Origin: Proteobacteria bacterium UBA1673
Lineage (GTDB): Bacteria > Pseudomonadota > Gammaproteobacteria > Comchoanobacterales > Comchoanobacteraceae
Length of the DNA: 15,774 bases
Assembly (NCBI GenBank): GCA_002320385.1
Contig: DCKN01000083.1
Coordinates: forward strand, 1-15,774
Direction: 5' to 3'
Position numbers and translations under genes: made by a program. The notes under the pieces were generated by a model. It was not told where the DNA came from. It saw only the letters and a list, made by a program, of their open reading frames with translations, and did not search any database. Shown one piece after another: positions 10,001 through 15,774 of this stretch. How positions within the stretch are numbered: the stretch's first letter is position 1; every line of letters begins with the position of its first letter.

Positions 10001-11741
10001 ATGCCTGAGAAAAACTCTGCCCTTCAGAACGACCGTCACTATCAAGAATGATCTCATCAAGCACATAATAACCACTCAGCTGATACGTTCTAAGTAACGG
10101 ATAAAGACTCTCAAAAGCAAATGAAAGATAAGGCATCTCTAAGCACATCAACAAATAGTGATCTCGAAAATCAGGAAGTGATGCCCAATGAATAGGATAA
10201 TAATCAAGTGGTATCGTGCGCGACTTTTCTAGGGCTTGCGTAAAAAGACTCTGACGAAAACAGTCTTTAACTTGATCTACGATATCGAGATACAGATCAC
10301 GAGATTGTTTGACCTTGAGCGATGACGGTAACGCGTTTGCCACAAAACTATTGATCTTCTGACCTTCATGGCCAGGCACATTATGTGAAAGCATGAATCG
10401 TATCAAGCCAACCTCATTCACTGCCATAGCAACACGATAAGGATTATCCTCACACCTTACATAAGGATCTCTACGATTGAGTAGTTCAGCAAGTAATGGC
10501 ATTAATTGTTCTGTGAAGATACGATAGCCCAAAACCAAAATAGATAATGGTAAAAATGGTTGATTCAGATTGTAATTTAGAGATTGACCATAAAAAGAAT
10601 GACATCGATCAATATAGACTTGGGAAAGCGGCGCCATCTGGTGCTCAATGTCATATGGTTTATCAACATTAAGACGATTTAGACCCATAATCACTTTAGC
10701 CATAACAAAATTTGCCTGACATAAAGCAATCGAAAGGCAATGCTCACCCAATGAATTCCTTTGATAAATATCACTAATCATCACGATCATAGGTAGAATT
10801 TCATTTTGATCATGCCTCAGCGCAATCATAAGCACTGAGTCACCATCACAGTTGACTGCTTTGATATCCATGTCAATGGCCATCAACAGCCTGAAAATAT
10901 CATGGTGTTTGTCAGTAAATGGCCTGACACGCGCAAGAACATGTAGCGCATTCTCCTTTTGATCATTCACTGCATAAATTGCACCATCCGCACGAAACAG
11001 CAAAGATTCAACCAATGATAAATCACCCAATTGACATGCATGCGATAAAATATTGGTACCTGCATCGGTATAGGCATAAAGCACCTGACTCGAAATATAC
11101 GCCAAATAAGCATCAACCAAGTGGCGCTTATCATGTTGGATCAACCACATCATCACTGGTAAATCTTGGATATTACCCTGCGGACATATTTTATGCTCAA
11201 GCAACCACGTAACCAACGCATCACTCTTGAATTTCACTAGGGCATAGTCATGTAAACCAAACCCCGTCTCATCACGGTAAAATTGGATTTCAGGAGAAAA
11301 ACTGAAACCTTTCTCGCTGCTTAATTCAAGTATTGCCAGCACCTCCTCCGCATCAGACAAATAGCGCAATAATGCGTGCAACCAATGCCCATCTGTAAAA
11401 GCCTGATCAAGATTTGCACCAATGTGTAATAAGCCAAGAATCGATTCAAGTTGGGCATTTTTTATTGCCAGGCCCAAAGCACTACAGTCTGTTTGTTCAA
11501 TTGTATCATCAATACTTGAACGCAATCTCTTACATGACAGAACCTGACTTTGTATAAGACCAAGAGAATTAGAAGGCATGATAGCGCATTCGACAATGGC
11601 CACCCACAACGTTTTATGATGAATATCACGCTCGTTCAGACGATCCATTGGTAAAGAAGCTTCACGCTTGAGAAGGTCGTACCAATCAAGTCTGGGTTTT
11701 AGTTCTGATTTAACTTTTTTAGACTTTTGCTTTTTACCCAT
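7017..11741 (-). CDS. giant ankyrin / coiled-coil / nucleotidyltransferase-like protein B (paralog of A)
   Basis: This is an uninterrupted 1574-residue protein from ATG 11741, with AGAG five bases before the start. The N terminus is lysine-rich (KKQKSKKVK at 3-11). Ankyrin-type units are seen at about 85-115, 225-340 (TNILSHACQLGDLSLVESLL, then KENALHVLAR, then DGDSVLMIALRHDQ) and 430-455. A helical middle follows, then a long heptad coiled coil at about 960-1205, a less ordered stretch, and a C-terminal domain with RLGGS (1295-1299), YEDVDLD (Asp1325, Asp1327) and KFDLHL (Asp1374). These are the three acids and glycine turn of polymerase-beta type nucleotidyltransferases. Landmarks shared in order with protein A include KTLW near residue 40, NPY near 433, the HW...CLE segment near 518, NQSP near 712, and DAL(F)W just after the third acid. 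It lacks most of A's polar linker. The substrate is unknown, and there is no export signal. Confidence 0.94.
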   Translation of the reverse strand: MGKKQKSKKVKSELKPRLDWYDLLKREASLPMDRLNERDIHHKTLWVAIVECAIMPSNSLGLIQSQVLSCKRLRSSIDDTIEQTDCSALGLAIKNAQLESILGLLHIGANLDQAFTDGHWLHALLRYLSDAEEVLAILELSSEKGFSFSPEIQFYRDETGFGLHDYALVKFKSDALVTWLLEHKICPQGNIQDLPVMMWLIQHDKRHLVDAYLAYISSQVLYAYTDAGTNILSHACQLGDLSLVESLLFRADGAIYAVNDQKENALHVLARVRPFTDKHHDIFRLLMAIDMDIKAVNCDGDSVLMIALRHDQNEILPMIVMISDIYQRNSLGEHCLSIALCQANFVMAKVIMGLNRLNVDKPYDIEHQMAPLSQVYIDRCHSFYGQSLNYNLNQPFLPLSILVLGYRIFTEQLMPLLAELLNRRDPYVRCEDNPYRVAMAVNEVGLIRFMLSHNVPGHEGQKINSFVANALPSSLKVKQSRDLYLDIVDQVKDCFRQSLFTQALEKSRTIPLDYYPIHWASLPDFRDHYLLMCLEMPYLSFAFESLYPLLRTYQLSGYYVLDEIILDSDGRSEGQSFSQALRVLMSQCERHKIHDRCSSQQMSKLKMLGFSLSGDEPQVIKLPLNFARGLAQLIPPISLVSGQSEDYRRAEQFWRSFLLDHCKDDTEDEQGYDAMSLMELFLKRLEHTVIQHNIRRHLTHPDFVFNVLVLVNQSPQARARLSAAQLLFDQIKQNRQIASEHRHGLVKQVLTAVLPVKTRSFDFHEHQSQDSIIHVLESRVLTDVETIGLAELYLDSLRTHSDAEETQPSQLFFDYFIRVILLPSGYMDEVACLIKWMVDCPERSNWLSRGCNRAQLLDCLYRRRVESDCEEAILSVLDMVLPHYVCDSIETLLTTMKESQSAQTNRSVDILIFLSDPKVYRLLETHVPSLAQNLRVYHDFSMQIYCRSAKIHYDQSLDSFQRDQVLQHNIKMGILQSKLESEQSRYFTLQSESALVKTDSSNLQKQCDQQRKIINELNASRASEQVNLNALQQELERVRQHAEKDRCEAFDLRGELDTKQEALQVLQAKYEDEQKKHQCEIDQAQKKIQLLEQKIDNLASHRAQYHHQTQEQLTVVQQDNDVLKARLSELSQSLTEVNNDKTVLAHQRDDIKDQLTQSLEASSCLSEDLDKKEAIIHTLQEKVDELQDQAMRFKKQVADQSEKYELKFGPDRSMPVISAVAVPLNATDVTPVHQPSNYLVQSTMFSAQNIAASHPQLLVMSEMLPISFGDLFSFINQLTGVLCALKTERKNISIRLGGSLALFLARRHDASLDRWYQLACSGYEDVDLDVSSSFSRMDIEDAIKRAWPDIQFSRCERSDKRLLVQHVSLPFKFDLHLIGSRKPYPDALFWNWDANRSDWVFDLSRLLPSQYEFLYAQCFIHPHNNAHLQINYSFFWALVQLIKHKFYDQSTSVCAERLRLQVHAMSNRTTLSNNVLAVLRQFEKTPFWVCALKTVIGHIISFNDRGDVLTPLSYVLPHGGHRCLNLARESIVDIENLRNRIVEIYRAEDDLSRLQHDDGPLAWCIDLDKYPSVP

Positions 11742-11770
11742 ATCAACTCTTGATGTTAATTTTCGTAAGA

Positions 11771-11799
11771 ATCATACAATGATTTACGCGATAATGCAT
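11771..11799 (-). promoter_or_regulatory. weak promoter for protein B
   Basis: On the minus strand TATGAT (11776-11771) is a good -10 box, and an RNA start near 11764 would give a leader of about 23 bases before ATG 11741. The hexamer 17 bp upstream, ATGCAT, is not a recognisable -35, so the call rests on the -10 and its distance. Confidence 0.3.
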
Positions 11800-11860
11800 C
11801 CCTATTGGCGATATGCCCAAGGATTTATCTATAAAGATGTGAATACCATATGCTTCAAAC

Positions 11861-11883
11861 AAAAAAGTACAGCATACGCTTAC
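11861..11883 (-). terminator. probable intrinsic terminator of folC
   Basis: On the minus strand GTAAGC, loop GTAT, then GCT, a bulged G and TAC form a six-pair hairpin with one bulge. It is followed directly by six T. It sits about 90 bases past the folC stop and before the protein B promoter. The stem is weak but the hairpin plus T-run arrangement is right. Confidence 0.4.
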
Positions 11884-11973
11884 AGTGAACCATACAGCCA
11901 CGCAAGCAATCTAAATATCATGAATGAAATAGTAAGATATCATAGCCTTGAACATCAAATCATAACGCTCGCT

Positions 11974-13296
11974 TCAATACGATGATAACGTCTTTCTAGA
12001 TGAGTCTGATAAATAATATTTAGCCAACGCAACAGCGTTAAAGGAACCAAATATCAATTTCTTACAGGCATGGCTTGCTAATTTTTCTTGATCACTAGAA
12101 CACATCATATGTTTGGGTAAAAGAAATGATTTGACTGAAAGATCAGGAAATTCCGCTTGAATTTGATCGGCAGTGACCGATTGACCAGACGGATCAAAAA
12201 ACGACGGTTTCATATCGTCAGAAGAAGCAACTTCGGTCATCACATAAACCACAGAAGTTACTTGCGCTATAGCACGCGCACAGGCACGCCAGTCCTTAGA
12301 TTGCTTAAACTGAACAATACAAAGCGTCTCAGACCATGGGTAATGCCACTGAGACAATAGATACGTGACAGCAGGCGCATTATGCGCAACATCAGCCCAG
12401 ATGTGTCGATCACTATCAATACAAGACATACGCCCCAGCATTTGCCAATCACGGACTGCCTGCTGACAGTGCAAACTGTCTACGGGCAATACATTCTGTA
12501 AGGTTTGTACCAACATCAAGCCAGCTGCGATGGACTGAGGGTGTAGTCTTGACGATGGAATATTAAACCTAAAATCATGACAGCGAAACACTGCACCATT
12601 CCCATCAGGCACAACACAAAAATCTTCATCCCACTGATAAACAACAGCCCTCTTCGATCGAAGCAAAGCCAAAGCTGCTTCGGGAAAATGCGGCTCGGCC
12701 ACAATCACGGGACAACTCGCTCTTGCAATACCTGATTTCTCGCAAGCAATCGCATCAAGATTATCACCCAATACATGCATATGATCATAGCCAATACTGG
12801 TAATGACCCCTGCAGTTAAGGGCAATGCATTCACTGCATCCAAACGACCACCTAATCCAACCTCAAACACCATCACATCCACAGATTGCGCCACAAAAAA
12901 CTGCCAAGCGACGATCGTCAAAACACAAAAGAAAGTCAATGAATCACAGGACTTATCTGCTAACAACCGACTGGTTAATCGGATAAAGTCCTCATCCTCA
13001 ATCATACGACCATTGACAACGATACGCTCATTCACATCAAGCACATGAGGACTCGTAAATAAACCAACACGATACCCCGATCGTTGATAAACATCTGCTA
13101 TCAACTTCGCACACCCGCCCTTCCCATTGGTGCCTGCAATCGCAATAACCGGGACTTGATAGTCCATAACATGCGTTGCATGCAGATAGGCAAGCATAAC
13201 AGCTTGCTGATGCTCAAAAGATTGGGCCATGATATCAACGGATCGCATAGCGGGAATTCGCTCAGACAATAATCCCAGGCAAACGCGCATGTCCAT
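11974..13296 (-). CDS. folC: FolC bifunctional folylpolyglutamate synthase / dihydrofolate synthase
   Basis: This Mur-ligase-family enzyme adds glutamate to dihydropteroate (making dihydrofolate) and to reduced folates, using ATP, in the cytoplasm. I chose ATG 13296 (440 residues) because AGAG lies six bases upstream; the frame also has a GTG at 13311 without a ribosome site. Family motifs are in order: GTNGKG P-loop (55-60), FTSPHVLDVNERI (from 80), EVGLGGRLDAVN (from 145), TSIGYDH (from 166), EKSGIAR (from 186), DVAHN (from 302) and GSFNAVA near the C terminus. The length is near E. coli FolC, with a shorter N terminus. Oddities: Gly follows GTNGKG where Ser or Thr is usual, Ala replaces Pro in the HNP motif, and the usual GML-DKD segment reads QFKQSKD. 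accD, the common neighbour, is absent. Dihydrofolate synthase activity is likely but not certain; the family call is firm. Confidence 0.95.
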   Translation of the reverse strand: MDMRVCLGLLSERIPAMRSVDIMAQSFEHQQAVMLAYLHATHVMDYQVPVIAIAGTNGKGGCAKLIADVYQRSGYRVGLFTSPHVLDVNERIVVNGRMIEDEDFIRLTSRLLADKSCDSLTFFCVLTIVAWQFFVAQSVDVMVFEVGLGGRLDAVNALPLTAGVITSIGYDHMHVLGDNLDAIACEKSGIARASCPVIVAEPHFPEAALALLRSKRAVVYQWDEDFCVVPDGNGAVFRCHDFRFNIPSSRLHPQSIAAGLMLVQTLQNVLPVDSLHCQQAVRDWQMLGRMSCIDSDRHIWADVAHNAPAVTYLLSQWHYPWSETLCIVQFKQSKDWRACARAIAQVTSVVYVMTEVASSDDMKPSFFDPSGQSVTADQIQAEFPDLSVKSFLLPKHMMCSSDQEKLASHACKKLIFGSFNAVALAKYYLSDSSRKTLSSY

Positions 13297-13321
13297 AATA
13301 TTCTCTTTCACATATGAACGT

Positions 13322-13350
13322 ATTCAGCATGAGTCGTTTGCCAAAGTCAA
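13322..13350 (-). promoter_or_regulatory. possible folC promoter
   Basis: On the minus strand TTGACT (13350-13345) is a strong -35 match, five of six. Seventeen bases on, CTGAAT (13327-13322) is a weak -10. The predicted start near 13315 would leave about 19 bases before ATG 13296. Confidence 0.35.
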
Positions 13351-13473
13351 GCAGCCTTTGTACAATTGCAACGTAGAACGAAAGCATAGCCTAAAGACAA
13401 ACGCAATGATCATTGAACAACAGGCAAAGACGTTATTCGAAAAACCATTGAACCAAAATACACCATAGCTTCC

Positions 13474-13498
13474 AAAAAAACAGTAGCTGAAGCACAGC
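13474..13498 (-). terminator. possible terminator after the six-repeat ankyrin gene
   Basis: On the minus strand GCTG, loop TGCTT, CAGC is followed after five bases by seven T. It is 45 bases past the ankyrin gene stop. The four-pair stem is short, so the call is tentative. The 246-bp gap to folC otherwise shows no convincing gene. Confidence 0.28.
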
Positions 13499-13542
13499 AT
13501 AAACCAGTACAACCGCGCCAATCGAAAAAAGCAAATATCAAA

Positions 13543-14127
13543 CTACACCGCTTCTTGCATCAACCATTTCACTAGAGGAAATTGTTGTGATGAGACAGCT
13601 GCATCAAGAATTGAGTGATCGATGACCAGTAAATAGTGTTCTCTAAACGATAACCACAACCACTGCACAAAGGCTAAATTACCGGACGCACAGGCACAAC
13701 GCCATGTCTTTTGAGTAATAGACAACGATCTATTGGTATTTTTAGAGAAAGCAAATAGCCATTGAAACAAAGCTTTATTCCCAGAGATCGCAGCATAGTT
13801 GAGCACCCCTTGATTCGGAAGTAAACGTTGAGACACTGGTAGGCCCTCGCACAACCACTGCACCATGGCCTGATTGCCAGATTGAGCTGCCATTGCCAGC
13901 GTTTGTATACTTGGACACAGGCGCGCATTCTCTCGACACGAGCACATTAAAAACTGCAATAGTTCAAGATTACCCGATCGCGCTGCATCATCCAAAAGCA
14001 CATCCGTTATTGGCACACGGTAACGTTTGGGGCCGACAAACATAAGCCAGTTAACCAGTTCCAATTGACCGGAACGCGCAGCTTGACTAAGCATGTGAGA
14101 CGGCGATGAAGAGTTTTTTTCCATCAT
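13543..14127 (-). CDS. small ankyrin protein made of six repeats
   Basis: This is a 194-residue protein from ATG 14127; a TTG two codons upstream (14133) is less likely, and no strong ribosome site is visible for either. Almost the whole chain is an ankyrin solenoid. The helix-turn signature (A-A-x-SG-N followed by a hydrophobic helix ending Q-W-L) recurs six times, with its SG pair at residues 19, 51, 83, 115 and 148 and SS at 179, a period of 31-33 residues. Examples are AARSGNLELLQFL, AAQSGNQAMVQWL and AAISGNKALFQWL. Trp ends the second helix in most repeats, a variant also common in protist ankyrin proteins. No catalytic domain, signal peptide or membrane segment is present, so it should act as a binding module. 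It lies on the same strand between the RND permease and folC and appears to have its own promoter. The partner is unknown; host-directed or internal use are both possible. Confidence 0.88.
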   Translation of the reverse strand: MMEKNSSSPSHMLSQAARSGQLELVNWLMFVGPKRYRVPITDVLLDDAARSGNLELLQFLMCSCRENARLCPSIQTLAMAAQSGNQAMVQWLCEGLPVSQRLLPNQGVLNYAAISGNKALFQWLFAFSKNTNRSLSITQKTWRCACASGNLAFVQWLWLSFREHYLLVIDHSILDAAVSSQQFPLVKWLMQEAV

Positions 14128-14155
14128 AGTCAAACCATTAGATCAGTAATATTTA

Positions 14156-14184
14156 ATTATGCCAGTTTTTTCTTATCGCCTCAA
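14156..14184 (-). promoter_or_regulatory. extended -10 sigma70 promoter for the six-repeat ankyrin gene
   Basis: On the minus strand TTGAGG (14184-14179; four of six) is followed after exactly 17 bp by CATAAT (14161-14156; five of six). The TGG just before gives an extended -10 (TGn). The predicted RNA start near 14149 leaves about 22 bases before ATG 14127. This is the best promoter in the window and suggests the gene is not merely read through from the RND gene. Confidence 0.55.
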
Positions 14185-14251
14185 GACGCCTACCCATCAA
14201 GCACATGGGATGGCACACAAGACTATGATGGACGTTTACGATCTCTATCAA

Positions 14252-15774
14252 CTAGACCGCGCTAATACCATCAGGACTATGACAAAATCGCTGAATGATT
14301 GCCGCAATCGCAGGCAGAAAAACAATCAACATCGTAGTTGCTAAAAGTAGACCGCCACTAATGCTAACCGCCAAAGGGATAATAAACTGAGCCTGCAACG
14401 ATTTATTGAGCAATAAAGGCGCCATACCAATAATTGTCGTCAGTGATGTCAAAACAACCGCTCTAAAACGCTCACAGCAAGCATGAATCATAGCAACACC
14501 AACTGATTGTGACTGGTAAGCATGTTGGAAGCGATGCAACAAAATAATGGAGTCATTCACAACAATCCCAGTTAACCCAAAGAGTCCAAAGATCGATAAA
14601 ATTGTTAGATGCATGCCCAACAAATAATGGCCCCAGATCGCACCACTTAACCCAACCGGAATCACAGCCATGACCACCAACGGCCACGTGTAAGATCGTA
14701 ATACCCATGCCAAAACTGCATAAATCAACATCACAGCAATAATCGCACCACTACGGATCCCCTCAAGCGCCTTTGATTGTGAGCGTGCTTGTGTTTCAAA
14801 GCTCACTTCAACTTGATGATCGCGCATGATTTTGGCAATTGTTTGTTTCTGTAGATCACCAATCACTTCGCGAACAGTACTACCCACCGGACCTGTCTCT
14901 GCAGTAACTAAAACGCCTGCTTGACTATTAAAACTATAAAAACGTGAAAAACCTTGAACCAGATTAATTTCAACAAGGTTGCCTAGAAGATCTGTGTATC
15001 CATTCCAATGAATCGGTAACTGGTAGAGCATATCGTTACGCGCCAAGTCTTGATCACTCAGCTGCAAGTCAATGGTTACCTCCTCATCATCAGCATATCC
15101 ACGCTTGATCTCTGCATGGGTAATTTGTCGAGAAAGCTCTCGCTCAAGCTGCTGTTTACTTAAGCCAAGCGCTTTAGCTCGGTGATTTAATTTTATTTGC
15201 AGCTCCATTGGACCATGCGGCATATTATCTGAAATGCCATGCACCCCAGCATACGATGCTAACTGTAACTGCAAGGCCTCGGATGCACGCTTGAGTTGTT
15301 GGCTATCATGACCTTTGATCAAAATCTTGATATCAGGCGTCGGTGGACCAGCGCGTGGCTCAGTGATACTAATATTTTTAACACCTGGTAAGCGGGGAAT
15401 TGACGCATACCATCGGTCAATTAAAGTTTGATTGCTCACTTGGCGCTGATCCGGTAGCGACAGGCCAATAATCATACTCGCGTGATTGGCTCTCACACCC
15501 TTGTTAAACTGCACTAAACTCTTGGGCGCACTTTGATAAGCAAATTGTAGAGGGGTTTCCACAATTGCTTGAGAAGGTTGACTTAATTGATCATTGACAA
15601 CCGACAAAGCACGATCTGCCTGTTTCAGATAATCAAGCACGACTTGGTCTGTAACCCCAGCATGAAAACTAGTGTCCATTAAAATGATATCCTGCGGCGG
15701 AGAAGGAAAAAATGAAAATGGCACACGGCCAGTCATTAGGAATATAAAAGGCAAGGATACCACCAATACTCCTA
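14252..15774 (-). CDS. RND efflux transporter permease, C-terminal half (runs off right edge)
   Basis: The frame is open to the window end, so the apparent TTG start at 15766 is internal; about 507 residues are visible. This is the second half of an AcrB-like inner-membrane permease (HAE-1 type), which uses proton influx to pump hydrophobic or amphiphilic compounds through a periplasmic adaptor and outer-membrane channel. In order, numbered from 15766: the end of TM7 (SLPFIFLMTGRVPFSFFP), the second periplasmic pore and docking loop (about 25-335, with GPPTPDIKILIKG at 140-152 and an ETGPVGST turn at 290-297), then TM8 (340-358), TM9 (361-384), TM10 with GLFGLTGIVVNDSIILL (394-410), TM11 after CCERFRAVVLTSLTTIIG (430-447), and TM12 (460-491). 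TM10 and TM11 motifs are canonical. The first half and the adaptor gene would lie to the right. The substrate is not predictable. Confidence 0.95.
   Translation of the reverse strand, partial: GVLVVSLPFIFLMTGRVPFSFFPSPPQDIILMDTSFHAGVTDQVVLDYLKQADRALSVVNDQLSQPSQAIVETPLQFAYQSAPKSLVQFNKGVRANHASMIIGLSLPDQRQVSNQTLIDRWYASIPRLPGVKNISITEPRAGPPTPDIKILIKGHDSQQLKRASEALQLQLASYAGVHGISDNMPHGPMELQIKLNHRAKALGLSKQQLERELSRQITHAEIKRGYADDEEVTIDLQLSDQDLARNDMLYQLPIHWNGYTDLLGNLVEINLVQGFSRFYSFNSQAGVLVTAETGPVGSTVREVIGDLQKQTIAKIMRDHQVEVSFETQARSQSKALEGIRSGAIIAVMLIYAVLAWVLRSYTWPLVVMAVIPVGLSGAIWGHYLLGMHLTILSIFGLFGLTGIVVNDSIILLHRFQHAYQSQSVGVAMIHACCERFRAVVLTSLTTIIGMAPLLLNKSLQAQFIIPLAVSISGGLLLATTMLIVFLPAIAAIIQRFCHSPDGISAV

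Noticed and set aside
11668..11985. Plus-strand open frame spanning the folC-protein B gap (69 residues if started at ATG 11779).
   Set aside because: It has no ribosome site, overlaps both flanking genes on the other strand when taken in full, has no recognisable motif, and covers the probable folC terminator and protein B promoter.
13324..13521. Minus-strand hydrophobic, Phe- and Cys-rich open frame of 65 residues before folC.
   Set aside because: It starts at TTG with no ribosome site, its internal ATG has none either, and it covers the likely terminator of the ankyrin gene. The composition fits AT-rich spacer read in a favourable frame.
14193..14209. Hairpin CCCAT/ATGGG just after the RND permease stop, as a terminator.
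   Set aside because: The stem has only five pairs, no T run follows on the minus strand, and it lies just upstream of the ankyrin gene promoter.
1..15774. Insertion sequences, phage genes, CRISPR arrays, tRNA or rRNA.
   Set aside because: I found no transposase or integrase motifs, no regularly spaced identical repeats, and no cloverleaf or rRNA-like sequence.

Overview
The window looks like a piece of a moderately AT-rich gammaproteobacterial genome, probably a host-associated or intracellular lineage. I infer this from a gammaproteobacterial-type FolC and an RND efflux permease lying next to at least four ankyrin-repeat genes, two of them giant ankyrin/coiled-coil proteins of a kind typical of effector-rich bacteria that live in protists or arthropods. 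The genus cannot be fixed from sequence alone. I see no rRNA, tRNA, CRISPR array, transposase or phage gene.

Layout. Left end: the 5' part of an ankyrin gene (minus strand, running off the window) follows a 441-residue orphan (minus) with a weak HAD-like signature. A 389-bp AT-rich spacer separates the orphan from a 1593-residue plus-strand protein (called A here). Protein A ends 24 bp from the end of a 1574-residue minus-strand protein (B). A and B are divergent full-length paralogs placed tail to tail. Each has an ankyrin-type N-terminal half, a helical middle, a coiled coil of over 200 residues, and a C-terminal domain with the three-acid signature of the DNA polymerase beta nucleotidyltransferase superfamily. 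To the right, all on the minus strand, are folC, a compact protein of six ankyrin repeats with a good promoter of its own, and the C-terminal half of an RND permease cut by the window edge.

How they fit together. folC (folate polyglutamylation) and the RND permease (efflux) are core functions. The ankyrin gene between them and the A/B/orphan/partial-ankyrin block look like accessory host-interaction genes. The A/B pair is the candidate undescribed system: an ankyrin plus coiled-coil scaffold carrying a probably active nucleotidyltransferase, duplicated and kept with its catalytic residues in both copies. Its substrate is unknown.
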